DNA of 64,000 nucleotides. It comes from Mangrovicoccus sp049603835 (GTDB lineage Bacteria > Pseudomonadota > Alphaproteobacteria > Rhodobacterales > Rhodobacteraceae). Location: positions 124,001 to 188,000 of the forward strand of contig JBMYSZ010000005.1 of the NCBI GenBank assembly GCA_049603835.1, in the 5' to 3' direction. A program made the translations under genes and the position numbers. Below, piece by piece: positions 52,431 through 61,002 of this stretch. Numbering within the stretch: position 1 is the stretch's first letter; every line of letters starts with the position of its first letter. The notes beneath the pieces are model-generated. The model saw only the letters and a program-made list of their open reading frames with translations. It was not told the DNA's origin and searched no databases.

Positions 52431-54098
52431 ATGCCTGTTTTCGCCCCTACCGGTCTAAAAAACCCCCTGAACACTATTGCCGAATTCCTCGCCCAGACCA
52501 ATCCAGCGGTGCTTATCGCGGCCCATAATGGCACGGTCACCGCCCGCAGCGCAGCGGGCTTTAGCGATCTGGAAAGCGGCGAATTGGCCCGCGCGGATCA
52601 GAGTTTTGAAATCGGCTCCCAGACCAAGATGTTCACCGCAACCATCCTGCTGCAACTGGCCGAGGAAGGCGCGATAGACCTTGATGCGCCGCTCGCCGAC
52701 TATCTTCCTGCCACGACCCTGGACGGGATCCCCAATACCGACAGTGTCACAATCCGCCAGCTCATGGCGATGCAAAGCGGTATCCCCAATTACACTGCCC
52801 TAGAGGACGAAGACGGCAATGGTCTGCATGATCTGCTGCTGCTGGAGGCGGTAGAAACCGGCGGCCCGATTATCGGCCCGGCCCATGCGCTGGATCTGGT
52901 GCGCGACCTGCCTGCCAGCTTTGCCCCTGGCACGAGCTATGAATATTCCAACACCAACTACACTTTGCTGGGCCTGACCATCGAAGCCATCACCGGCAGT
53001 TCCCTGGGCGCCGAGATGCAAGCGCGGATTTTTGAGCCCCTGGGCATGGAGAACAGCTTTCTCGAAGATTTCCGCGACGACCCTTTGCGTCTGCATTCCT
53101 ATCTGGATTTGGATGGCGAGCTGGAGGATGTGTCTGACCTGCCCAGCGACCGTTTCGCCGAGGGCGGCGCCATTTCCACCACAGCGGATATGATCACCTT
53201 TCTCGATACGCTGCTGATCGAAGAAAGCCTGCTTTCCCCCGAAAGTCTTATCCAGATGACCGATATGCAGCCCAGCGAAATGCCAGGGATGAGCTTTGGC
53301 CTCGGTCTGGTGATGATCGAATTCGCGCCGGATGTACATGTGATCGGCTTTGACGGCGGCACGCCGGGCACAAATGCCTCTAGCTTTATCCATATGGAAA
53401 GCGGCACGATCCTTTCGGCGGCGGCTAGCATCGCTGAGTTCAGCGGCGGGTTTAACGCGCTGCTTGGCGCACTTGACGCGACTTTGACCGCGCCGATCTG
53501 GGTGAAGAATGACGGCACGGGCCGGTTGCGGGTAACCGAGGATCTTAGCGCCGCAGATCTCGATATCAGCTGGTCCGAACAGGGGGGCGAGACGGGCGAC
53601 GCGGCGGGGGACGACCCGGAGGTCTCAATCGCTGCGGAAGATGTGCAAATCAGCCTAGAACTAGAGCTGGGCGAGCTGTCCGCCGCGCTACGCTTTCTCG
53701 ATCACTCCAAATTGCTGGTGGGGACCGAGGCAGGCGAGCTGATCCTAGCCGAAGGCTGGGGCAAGCATGGCGATAACCAGCTGATCGGCCTTGGCGGCAA
53801 TGACCGGCTGCGCGGCCGCACTGGCGATGACAAATTGCTGGGCGGCGATGGCAGTGACAAGCTGATCGGCGGTGCGGGGGCGGATGAATTCGTCTTTGGC
53901 GCGGAAACCCATAATGGCGTGGTGGAACACGACCGGATCCAGGATTTCGAACTGGGTGTGGATCTGCTGGATCTGGGCCAGGCCGAGGTCACAGGCCTGC
54001 GCGACACCTGGCGGGGGCTAGAGCTGACCCTGTCCGGCGATGGCGATCTGCTGATCCTAGAATCCCTGACCGAGGCCGATTTTCTCGCCTTTGTCTGA
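52431..54098 (+). CDS. RTX-tagged serine hydrolase (class C beta-lactamase fold)
   Basis: A 555-residue protein. Residues ~15-345 are a beta-lactamase/PBP-like hydrolase with SxxK at Ser63-Lys66 (GSQTKMFTATILLQLAEEG) and YSN at 172-174 (YEYSNTNYTLLG), plus FDGGTPGT as the third-motif candidate. Residues ~440-485 contain RTX calcium repeats (GGNDRLRGRTGDDKLLGGDG) and the end is FVFGAETHNG...DFLAFV. There is no signal peptide, so type I secretion is likely. It could be a secreted D-aminopeptidase, esterase or peptidoglycan hydrolase. GAAAGGAC sets the start at 52431; an in-frame TTG 15 bases earlier is weaker. Confidence 0.85.
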   Translation: MPVFAPTGLKNPLNTIAEFLAQTNPAVLIAAHNGTVTARSAAGFSDLESGELARADQSFEIGSQTKMFTATILLQLAEEGAIDLDAPLADYLPATTLDGIPNTDSVTIRQLMAMQSGIPNYTALEDEDGNGLHDLLLLEAVETGGPIIGPAHALDLVRDLPASFAPGTSYEYSNTNYTLLGLTIEAITGSSLGAEMQARIFEPLGMENSFLEDFRDDPLRLHSYLDLDGELEDVSDLPSDRFAEGGAISTTADMITFLDTLLIEESLLSPESLIQMTDMQPSEMPGMSFGLGLVMIEFAPDVHVIGFDGGTPGTNASSFIHMESGTILSAAASIAEFSGGFNALLGALDATLTAPIWVKNDGTGRLRVTEDLSAADLDISWSEQGGETGDAAGDDPEVSIAAEDVQISLELELGELSAALRFLDHSKLLVGTEAGELILAEGWGKHGDNQLIGLGGNDRLRGRTGDDKLLGGDGSDKLIGGAGADEFVFGAETHNGVVEHDRIQDFELGVDLLDLGQAEVTGLRDTWRGLELTLSGDGDLLILESLTEADFLAFV

Positions 54099-54168
54099 CC
54101 TCTCTGTCTGACGGTTTGGCCGCCGCGCCCCGCCCTTCTCTGCGTCATCCGCAATTCGGAGCCCTGTA

Positions 54169-54609
54169 ATGATCCGCCTATTGACCCTCTCTTTGCTCAT
54201 CGCATTGGGCCATAGCCTGCCCGCTTTGCCTAGCAAGGCTGATGCCCAGGATGCTCAGCTTGCTCAGGTCACTCGGCTTACTCAGGCTCCGCCCGAAATG
54301 GCGCAGCTCAGCCAGCGCTATGACGCGGGCCGGGGGCTGATTTGGGTCGATGGCTGGATGCGGCTGGATCAGGGACCCAAAGCGGTTGTGATGGTCTTTG
54401 GCCATCTTCAGGGCGCGATCTGGCTAGACCTCTTGGACGAAGACCTCCGCCCTCTCATGACCCGGCGCGGCTATTGCCAATGCACAGGCGCCGCCCCGGT
54501 TCTGATATTCCCCGTCCCCGCCAAAACAAGCGGGTCAGTGATCACATTCCAACTAATGCCGTTGGGACAGCCCCAACCGGCTTTAGCGGCTCTCTCTCCT
54601 CTAAGTTAA
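54169..54609 (+). CDS. Small exported protein, function unknown
   Basis: A 146-residue protein with an N-terminal signal peptide (LLTLSLLIALGHSLPALPSK, probable cleavage before DAQDA). The mature part contains two close Cys residues (GYCQCTGAA) and beta-strand-like segments (GLIWVDGWMRLDQGPKAVVM). No family was recognised. It lies 70 bases after the serine hydrolase and 14 bases before the lipoprotein gene, so it may be co-transcribed with the latter. Confidence 0.65.
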   Translation: MIRLLTLSLLIALGHSLPALPSKADAQDAQLAQVTRLTQAPPEMAQLSQRYDAGRGLIWVDGWMRLDQGPKAVVMVFGHLQGAIWLDLLDEDLRPLMTRRGYCQCTGAAPVLIFPVPAKTSGSVITFQLMPLGQPQPALAALSPLS

Positions 54610-54623
54610 GCAAAGGAAATCCC

Positions 54624-54992
54624 ATGAAACTTGTAGCTCTTCCACTCTTTGGCACGCTGGCTCTGACAACCGCCTGTGCCGATACTGGTGCCGAATATCG
54701 CCCGATTGTGGATGGCCCGCGCAATGCGGCCTTTCAGTCCGATCTGACCGCCTGCCAGGATGTGGCCCGCCAGCGCGATATCATCGATGGGGAAACCCGC
54801 GAAGATGCACTGATCGGTGCGGCGATCGGGGCTGCGATTGGCGCTGCCGAAGATGGCCCAGCCGGGGCAATAGGTGGTGCGATTGGCGGTGGCCTGGTGG
54901 GCACTGCCGATGGCGCGATCACCGGGCGCGATGACCGCAAAGATATTGTCATCGCCTGCATGCAGCAACGCGGCCATAAAGTCGTGGGCTAA
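54624..54992 (+). CDS. Glycine-zipper lipoprotein
   Basis: A 122-residue lipoprotein. The signal peptide ends in a lipobox (ALTTAC, Cys17). A YRPIVDGP segment and a helix with three Cys-related positions precede a glycine zipper (~residues 60-95: GAAIGAAIGAAEDGPAG, AIGGAIGGGLVGT). Glycine zippers pack in the outer membrane, as in SmpA/Slp-like small proteins. GCAAAGGAAATCCC is upstream of the ATG. A role in envelope stress is typical but unproven. Confidence 0.82.
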   Translation: MKLVALPLFGTLALTTACADTGAEYRPIVDGPRNAAFQSDLTACQDVARQRDIIDGETREDALIGAAIGAAIGAAEDGPAGAIGGAIGGGLVGTADGAITGRDDRKDIVIACMQQRGHKVVG

Positions 54993-55127
54993 AGCGGCGC
55001 CTATAGTGTGGGGCTGGGCCATTCGGATCTTGGCCCCCCAATCTTGGTCCCTCGATCTTTGGTCCTTTGGTTCGCCCCTTGGCTGACCCCCTGCCCTCTT
55101 ATCCAACATCTCGAAAGGAGCCCCCCC

Positions 55128-55793
55128 ATGCCTCTCGACCGCCCCGCTGGCCTCGCCGCCCTTGCCATGGCTTTGTGCTTTGTGATCGGCTTCACTCTTT
55201 TTGGCCTGCTCTTGGCCCCGGCCGGCTATGGATCCGCGACAGTGCGCCCAGCCGAAGTGCTGGCCCTGGCGCAAGAACATCTGGCTCTGATCACCGCCTG
55301 GAATTTGGTGATCTATGTGGGCAGCGGCGCGGCGGTGGCCGTGATGGCCCCGGCTCTGGCTCATGACCTGATTGAATGGGGCGCGAATGAAACTTTGGCC
55401 GGGGTTTCGGCGGCTTTTGGGCTGATCTGGGCCGGGCTGATGCTGGCCGCAGCCATGGTGTCAAATACGGCCCTGGCCGCGGCCGTGCCCCTGGCGGCGC
55501 AAGATCCGCAAGAGGCCGAACGGCTTTGGTATACGCTGCATATGGTGGAGCGCGGCTTGGGCGGCGGTAATGAGCTTTTGGGTGGGCTCTGGATTTGGCT
55601 GGTCAGCCATGGGGCGCGGCGCGGTGAATTTCTGCCGGGCCTGCTTTGCGCTTTAGGGGTAATCACCGCGATGGCCGGTTTTTTGACCCTGATCCCGTCG
55701 CTGTCAGATATGGCCGGAGCGGCGTTTGGCCTGGGCTCTATCGCTTGGCTTTTGGGGGTGGCCGGCTCCCTGGCTCTGCCGCAAGATCGCTAA
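55128..55793 (+). CDS. Multi-pass membrane protein (DUF4386-like)
   Basis: A 221-residue protein with six to seven hydrophobic helices (LAALAMALCFVIGFTLFG; AGLMLAAAMVSNTALAAAVP; ELLGGLWIWLVSHG; GVITAMAGFLTLIP). The pattern resembles DUF4386 proteins, of unknown function. The start codon is separated from its AAAGGAG ribosome site by a run of seven C (55121-55127), whose length would alter spacing. A 15-bp inverted repeat lies directly after the stop. Confidence 0.65.
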   Translation: MPLDRPAGLAALAMALCFVIGFTLFGLLLAPAGYGSATVRPAEVLALAQEHLALITAWNLVIYVGSGAAVAVMAPALAHDLIEWGANETLAGVSAAFGLIWAGLMLAAAMVSNTALAAAVPLAAQDPQEAERLWYTLHMVERGLGGGNELLGGLWIWLVSHGARRGEFLPGLLCALGVITAMAGFLTLIPSLSDMAGAAFGLGSIAWLLGVAGSLALPQDR

Positions 55794-55794
55794 A

Positions 55795-55843
55795 ACAGCG
55801 CCCAAGCGACCCGCCCAATCCACCCCTTTCGCTTGGGCGCTGT
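55795..55843. repeat. 15-bp inverted repeat between the membrane protein and the CRISPR array
   Basis: ACAGCGCCCAAGCGA (55795-55809) pairs perfectly with TCGCTTGGGCGCTGT (55829-55843), 19-base loop. It lies 17 bases before the degenerate end repeat of the CRISPR array. It lacks a T-run. It may end the upstream transcript or transcription of the array from the other direction. Confidence 0.6.
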
Positions 55844-55859
55844 GCAGGGGCGGTTTGAC

Positions 55860-56498
55860 GAAGACCGGTCCGCATGTGCGGGGAACAGTGCATGATGGAT
55901 TAGATTATGTCTCTCCCTAGCGGTTCATCCCCGCGTGTGCGGGGAACAGGATCATTTGGCCCGCGTTCCGGTCAGGTGGCGCGGTTCATCCCCGCGTGTG
56001 CGGGGAACAGCATCCCGGCGGGCCTGGCCGCTATGGCCACGGCGGTTCATCCCCGCGTGTGCGGGGAACAGTGGACCTGGAAAGCCTCTAGAGACACCCG
56101 AGCCGGTTCATCCCCGCGTGTGCGGGGAACAGCCTGGCCGCACGGATATTCCATTACCCTGACCCGGTTCATCCCCGCGTGTGCGGGGAACAGGCCTGAG
56201 GGGGGACCCGCCGTGCGACGGAGTACGGTTCATCCCCGCGTGTGCGGGGAACAGAAAAGCGTCGTAAACTGCACGCCCGCGCCGTCCGGTTCATCCCCGC
56301 GTGTGCGGGGAACAGAAGAATGACTGCCCAAAGCTCAGCTGCGGGGCCGGTTCATCCCCGCGTGTGCGGGGAACAGCTCGCCAATCTGCGCAATGCTGTC
56401 GGCTGTGACGGTTCATCCCCGCGTGTGCGGGGAACAGGCCTACCATCTGATCTGTGACGTCAACGCCGTCGGTTCATCCCCGCGTGTGCGGGGAACAG
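55860..56498 (-). CRISPR. Type I-E-like CRISPR array, 10 perfect repeats plus one degenerate
   Basis: Ten identical 29-base repeats (+ strand begins CGGTTCATCC, ends GGGGAACAG) start at 55921, 55982, 56043, 56104, 56165, 56226, 56287, 56348, 56409 and 56470, at an exact 61-base period with 32-base spacers. An eleventh, degenerate repeat at 55860-55888 keeps the last ~17 bases and precedes one more 32-base spacer. The reverse complement starts CTGTTCCCCG and ends GATGAACCG, matching the type I-E consensus, so the array is transcribed on the minus strand. The degenerate repeat marks the old, trailer end and the AT-rich 56499 side the leader. No cas genes are in the window. Confidence 0.95.
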
Positions 56499-56600
56499 TC
56501 TTCCTGTAGGCACTTGTTCTACCAAGTATTTTTCAATTTCAAAAAGCGCACCGATTTTCAGAAGGCTATAATGGGCGGATTTAGATCCGTGTCAATCCGT
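56499..56600 (-). promoter_or_regulatory. Probable CRISPR leader
   Basis: About 100 AT-rich bases adjoin the last perfect repeat, with TTCAATTTCAAAAAG and a GGCTATAATGGG string. Read on the minus strand this lies upstream of the first repeat, as a leader should. The end point is approximate; no promoter was placed with confidence. Confidence 0.55.
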
Positions 56601-56662
56601 TGAAATCCACCGGCTCCCGGTTATCGAGGCCTGTGATTTTCCGGATATAGCCCGGCTTAATG

Positions 56663-57601
56663 CTAGCGCCCTGCTCCTCGGCAATGCCCGACCGGAGCTC
56701 CGGCTCCAGACCTCCGCTTCGGCCAGCTGGTCCATAGCAAACACGCCGCCACCAGGGCCACGCCGCACCAGGCCAAACCACTCAGCCGCTCGCCCAATAT
56801 CAACAGCGCCAAACCCGCCGCCACCACCGGCTCTGCCAAAGTCACCGTCGTGGCCAGCCGAACCGGCGCTCGGGCCAGCCCGGCCCCAAAGGCCAAATAG
56901 CCCAAAAACATCGGCACCAGCGCCATATAAGCGCCCACGGCAATATGGCCCCAGCTTTGCAGGAATGCCGCGCCGCTTAGTCCCAAAACCGGCATCAAAG
57001 CCAGACCGCCCAAACCGAAACAAGCCCCCATGGCGATTTTCGTCGGCAATCCGCCCAGCATCAGCCGCCGCGCGACCCAGGAATAAAAGGCATAGCTGGC
57101 CGCCGCGAGCAGGCCCAATGCGATTCCCGGCAGGATCTGCTCATCCGCCCCAGCAATCCCCGCGCTGCTTTCGCCAAAGGCCAAACAGGCGATGCCCGCC
57201 AGACCAAGCGTGGCTCCAATCGCCCAGTCCAGGCTCAGCGCCCGCCCGTCAATCGCCCGCTCGATCATCGCCGAGCAAATCGGCGCTGCCCCAATGGACA
57301 CCACCGTGCCCATTGTCACCCCGGCCAGCCGCATGGAGCCGTAAAAGGCCAAAGGATAAATCGCGATGGCCAAGGCCCCCAAAGCCAAAAGCGGCCAAGC
57401 CCGCGCCAAGTCCCGGCGATAGACCCAGATCCCGCGCCCGGCCCATAGGGCCTGGCATATCCCGCCAAAACCCATCGCCGCAGCACCAATCGCCACAGCA
57501 GACACTTCCGGCGCGAAACTGGCGGCTGTGCCAGTCGTGCCCCAAGCCATAGCCGCTAATAAACAATAAAACGCGCCCTGGCGCTCCGCCCTGCCCTGCA
57601 T
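56663..57601 (-). CDS. EamA/DMT family transporter
   Basis: A 312-residue inner-membrane protein with ten hydrophobic helices in two EamA halves (GAFYCLLAAMAWGTTGTAAS; LDWAIGATLGLAGIACLAFG; TTVTLAEPVVAAGLALLILG). The EPVVA motif in the second half is characteristic. The protein ends in a basic tail (WPKRRSGAGAP). It stands between the CRISPR leader and the halogenase gene, with no sign of co-transcription with either. Substrate is unknown. It is unrelated in detail to the EamA protein at 34344-35252. Confidence 0.82.
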   Translation of the reverse strand: MQGRAERQGAFYCLLAAMAWGTTGTAASFAPEVSAVAIGAAAMGFGGICQALWAGRGIWVYRRDLARAWPLLALGALAIAIYPLAFYGSMRLAGVTMGTVVSIGAAPICSAMIERAIDGRALSLDWAIGATLGLAGIACLAFGESSAGIAGADEQILPGIALGLLAAASYAFYSWVARRLMLGGLPTKIAMGACFGLGGLALMPVLGLSGAAFLQSWGHIAVGAYMALVPMFLGYLAFGAGLARAPVRLATTVTLAEPVVAAGLALLILGERLSGLAWCGVALVAACLLWTSWPKRRSGAGAPVGHCRGAGR

Positions 57602-57668
57602 ATCGCACCCGCTCTGAACCGCCCGAAGACATGCGCCCTCAAATTGCGGTCACGTGCTAGTCCGAGCG

Positions 57669-59222
57669 TTATCCAAAGGCCCCTGCGTATTTCTGAATAA
57701 AGTCCCGGTGGTCAACCGTTCCCTGCACTGCCGAAGCCTGCGCCTGCCTGATGGTTTCAAACAGATCAATACTGTTTTTCACCGGCAAAAACTCTATGAG
57801 TTCCGGCAGTTCCGCTGGTGTCCGATCCATCCCATAAAGAATAAAGGCATGGTTCAATGCCTCAAACGGCTTTTGCCCATCGAATAAATCAGCGTCCGAG
57901 ACAAGCTTGGTCTGCCAAAGCTCTAGTAACATCTTCAACCGATCCGACAAAACCGTATCCGCCTTGACCGAGCGCCAGAAAGAAGTGTCTTCACGCTTTG
58001 ACAAAATATAATGCAGCACAAGAAAATCCGCGCTATGGTCGAAAAGCTCGTTCATAATGGAATTATACCGATCCTGAACAACGCGCGCGGTCGGATCGAA
58101 TGTCAGGAAATCAGAGATCAACCGCGCCCCCATTTCGACGAAATACAGACCCGTGGATTCCAGCGGTTCAAGAAATCCTTGCGACAATCCAAGCGCGATG
58201 CAATTGCCCATCCAGGGATGCTTGACGCGCCCGGACTCAAAGGAAATCCGCTTCATGGCAAGATCCGCCTCAGCCAAATCATAAGCGGATCGCAATTCCC
58301 GCTCTGCCTCTTCCTCGCTTTGATGCGCCGACGCGTAAACAAGCCCAATACCCTGGCGCTGCATCAGATCGATTTCAAAGGTCCAGCCAGCCTGACGCGC
58401 TGTCGCCGTCGTGTAAGGGCGCGGGCGGTAGCCCGGCTCGTTTCGTGGAACACGCACCGTCAAAGCCCGGTCAACAAAAAGCCGATCCTTATAACTGATC
58501 CAATCCGGGCTGAGCTGAGCATGCAAGCGGCGCGAAAAGCCGGTGCAATCCACAAATAGATCGCCGGATATGATCTCTCCCTCTTCTAGCTTTAGCTGAG
58601 AAATCTGCTGCGGTGACGCAAGCTCAACCTCAACCACATGGCCCAGCTTGTGCTCCACACCCCGCTTCAGGCACAGATCCTTCAGATGATGCGCAACCTT
58701 ATTCGCGTCAAAATGATACCCGTAAGGCGTCAAAGCCTCGAAAGGCATATCTTGGAAAGATTTCGGCGACCGATTTGCGGCCGCAAGCGCCGCCTGAACC
58801 CCGGCCCATCGATCAAAACGCTCAACGGTTTCGCCCTTTAGAGTGGCATTAAGCCAATGCGCCACGAGCCCCTCTTCGGCCAAAGCTGGGGGAACTTCGA
58901 AAGGGTGGAAATACCGATGGCGGCGTCCATTAACCGGCAAACGCAGCCAGTCCTGAAACAAGATGCCATGCTTTAATGTTGCATCTGTGTCGGCCATGAA
59001 CTTGCCTTCGGTCACGCCGCAAGCCGCCAGAAAGCCGCGCATTGTATGGACCGTAGCCTCGCCAACACCGATCGGCGCCACCTCTTGGGATTCCAAAACC
59101 GTGATGGCTGGCCCCTTATCGCCAGCTTTAAGAAACGCCTTACTCAGCAGCGCCGCGACCATCCATCCCGCAGTACCACCCCCTACAATTACAATCTTTT
59201 TTCTCTGCGGATCACTTGACAT
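57669..59222 (-). CDS. Flavin-dependent tryptophan halogenase-like protein
   Basis: A 517-residue protein of the tryptophan halogenase family. GGGTAGWM (~residues 12-19) binds FAD, GVGEATVHTMRGFLA follows, and the lysine equivalent to the halogenase catalytic Lys lies in DATLKHGILFQDW. The usual W-x-W-x-I-P motif is altered: GWTFEIDLMQR, with Phe for the second Trp and Asp for Pro. Other family blocks are present (NCIALGLSQGFLEPLESTG). It may halogenate a substrate other than free tryptophan or act as another flavin enzyme. It needs a flavin reductase not seen here. Divergent from the DUF6445 gene, 59 bases apart. ATG at 59222 is chosen over a preceding TTG. Confidence 0.82.
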   Translation of the reverse strand: MSSDPQRKKIVIVGGGTAGWMVAALLSKAFLKAGDKGPAITVLESQEVAPIGVGEATVHTMRGFLAACGVTEGKFMADTDATLKHGILFQDWLRLPVNGRRHRYFHPFEVPPALAEEGLVAHWLNATLKGETVERFDRWAGVQAALAAANRSPKSFQDMPFEALTPYGYHFDANKVAHHLKDLCLKRGVEHKLGHVVEVELASPQQISQLKLEEGEIISGDLFVDCTGFSRRLHAQLSPDWISYKDRLFVDRALTVRVPRNEPGYRPRPYTTATARQAGWTFEIDLMQRQGIGLVYASAHQSEEEAERELRSAYDLAEADLAMKRISFESGRVKHPWMGNCIALGLSQGFLEPLESTGLYFVEMGARLISDFLTFDPTARVVQDRYNSIMNELFDHSADFLVLHYILSKREDTSFWRSVKADTVLSDRLKMLLELWQTKLVSDADLFDGQKPFEALNHAFILYGMDRTPAELPELIEFLPVKNSIDLFETIRQAQASAVQGTVDHRDFIQKYAGAFG

Positions 59223-59281
59223 CAATATATCTACCCTGGTCTTTCAAAAGTCGATTTCTAGCGGTTTATGAGAGTTATCCA

Positions 59282-59980
59282 ATGAATCCTTTCGCACTAA
59301 ACCCCTCAATGCGCGCCTATGTGGATTGGATTGGTGAAAAAGAAGTGCCCCTGTTTCGAATTGACGATATTTACATCGACCCGGATGCGGTGCGGGATTT
59401 CGCGTTCCAAATGGAATTCCCAAATTCCCAAGCCTATTATCCCGGACGGCATCAGCCACTTTCCGAAGACATCGAGGGTATTCCCGAGTTTCTGGCTCAT
59501 ATCGGGGCGCTTTTTGGTCAAGCTGTCAATCAAACCGTGCCTCCCGGCGGAATAGGGACCGATTTTTCAATCGTTACAACACCAGAGTATAAGCTCTTGG
59601 GGCAGCAAGGTCAGCCTCATATTGATGGGGTTCCCATGTTAGGCGTCATCTATTTGAATGATGCTGATTTTGGCGGAACCATTTTCTTTCGCAACAAAGA
59701 AACTGGCTCGGTTAAGGTTCTGACGCCACAAGAGAAAGAGCATTATGATCGCGTCACCAGCGGACAACAAAATGGCGAACGGCAAAACACCTATATCACA
59801 GATTCAGACAGTGATTGGGAAGCCATTCACACAACTGATGGGACAAAGAATTGCCTGGTCATGTGGCCAGGGACGGTGTGGCATTCCATCAACGTGAAAA
59901 TCCCACCCGAGACAGGGGAAATCTCGGACAAAAGACTGACACAGCGGGTCATCATAAACAAAGTGGCCCCCAATCGATAA
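59282..59980 (+). CDS. DUF6445 family protein (2-oxoglutarate/Fe(II)-oxygenase-like)
   Basis: A 232-residue protein of the DUF6445 type, commonly found beside tryptophan-halogenase-like genes in alphaproteobacteria. The His-x-Asp metal site is QPHIDGVPMLGVIYLND; GGTIFFRN follows, and the distal His/Arg are in WPGTVWHSINVKIPP and LTQRVIINK, as in 2OG-Fe(II) oxygenases. The chosen start (59282) gives FALNPSMRAY. It is divergent from the halogenase gene, with which it probably shares control and pathway. Reaction unknown. Confidence 0.75.
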   Translation: MNPFALNPSMRAYVDWIGEKEVPLFRIDDIYIDPDAVRDFAFQMEFPNSQAYYPGRHQPLSEDIEGIPEFLAHIGALFGQAVNQTVPPGGIGTDFSIVTTPEYKLLGQQGQPHIDGVPMLGVIYLNDADFGGTIFFRNKETGSVKVLTPQEKEHYDRVTSGQQNGERQNTYITDSDSDWEAIHTTDGTKNCLVMWPGTVWHSINVKIPPETGEISDKRLTQRVIINKVAPNR

Positions 59981-59984
59981 ATAA

Positions 59985-60011
59985 CCAGCGGCATCTTTTT
60001 GACGCCGCTGG
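59985..60011. terminator. Hairpin between the convergent DUF6445 and VPLPA-CTERM genes
   Basis: CCAGCGGC (59985-59992) pairs with GCCGCTGG (60004-60011) around an 11-base loop containing T5. A second pair, CCCCCGCC/GGAGGGGG, lies just beyond (about 60031-60049). They probably terminate both convergent transcripts. Confidence 0.55.
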
Positions 60012-60054
60012 CTCCATCTCTGATAAACAGCCCCCGCCTTAGGAGGGGGAACCC

Positions 60055-60840
60055 CTAGCTGTTGATCTTCGCTTTCTGGCGGCGGCGCCACAACGACAGC
60101 CCAGATAATCCGCCTGTCAGCAGCAAGGCCGAGGCAGGCAACGGAACCGGAGATGGGGCTGCAGATGTGACATAATTGATGGTCAGGGAGGCGAGCACAT
60201 GATCATAGCTCCCCCCCATGGTCGTCAAAGTGTAATTCAAGACCAAATCATCCAGAAGATCCGCAAGATCCGCTTCAGTTAAGGATGTGTGCCCGGATTC
60301 AGTCCCAGAATCATAGCTCGTATATTCACGCTCAAAATAATTGGTAGAATAGCTGCCTGAAGACCCTGTCGGTACCGGAGGATTATCAGTATCCAATGTA
60401 ATTTCGGCATCCCCGAAATCAGCGACCAGAATATCAGGGGTCATGTCTCCGGTTTGGCGCTCATATTCTTGTCCTGTTGCCGCGGTCTGGACATAATAGG
60501 TGTAAGCTCTAGTACATGTGGACCAACCGCAGGAATAAGAATAATAGCCGGTGCGCGGCACATTGACATAATAAAAGTAGTAACTTTTGAAAGTGACAGT
60601 CGTCGGGTCGAGTTTCTCGGCCGAATAGCCGGTGACGGCCACCGTCGCGCTCTGCACATCCGCCTGCAATCCAGTGTCGGCCAAATCATCCATGAATTCG
60701 GTTAGGTCAAATGACCCAGAAACCGGGCTAGTGCTCAGTGGGGTATATGTATTGGATAATGTGAAAGTCGCCGCATGTGTTTCCAACGCCGCGAATGTGG
60801 CTAGAAAGGATGTGGTGCCTAAGAGGATAAACTTACGCAT
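60055..60840 (-). CDS. Secreted Tyr-rich protein with VPLPA-CTERM sorting tail
   Basis: A 261-residue protein with a signal peptide (residues 1-24, ending in THAA), a beta-rich body and a C-terminal sorting signal: VPLPASALLLTGGLSGLSLW followed by RRRQK. The VPLPA-CTERM motif is recognised by an exosortase-like enzyme in Rhodobacterales. The middle contains a dense cluster of Tyr (KSYYFYYVNVPRTGYYSYS and RAYTYYVQ) with one CGWSTC pair. It is convergent with the DUF6445 gene. Function is unknown; surface or biofilm association is plausible. Confidence 0.85.
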   Translation of the reverse strand: MRKFILLGTTSFLATFAALETHAATFTLSNTYTPLSTSPVSGSFDLTEFMDDLADTGLQADVQSATVAVTGYSAEKLDPTTVTFKSYYFYYVNVPRTGYYSYSCGWSTCTRAYTYYVQTAATGQEYERQTGDMTPDILVADFGDAEITLDTDNPPVPTGSSGSYSTNYFEREYTSYDSGTESGHTSLTEADLADLLDDLVLNYTLTTMGGSYDHVLASLTINYVTSAAPSPVPLPASALLLTGGLSGLSLWRRRQKAKINS

Positions 60841-61002
60841 ATTCTTTATTCCGTATTATTGAATTGTTAATTCTCTCTTGATGCCTGTAGTCTCGAAAAG
60901 CAACTTATTTCCTTTGGGTCAGGCGAGTTGATTTCATTTATCCTTAATTTGCTTATTTCTTGGGTCAATTCTGCAGCTTTGCAGCCCCTCGCGCTCCGCT
61001 TG

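Noticed and set aside
55907..56323. An open frame running through the CRISPR array
   Set aside because: It is built of the repeats themselves (periodic VCGEQ and CAGN words) at the 61-base period and is not a gene.
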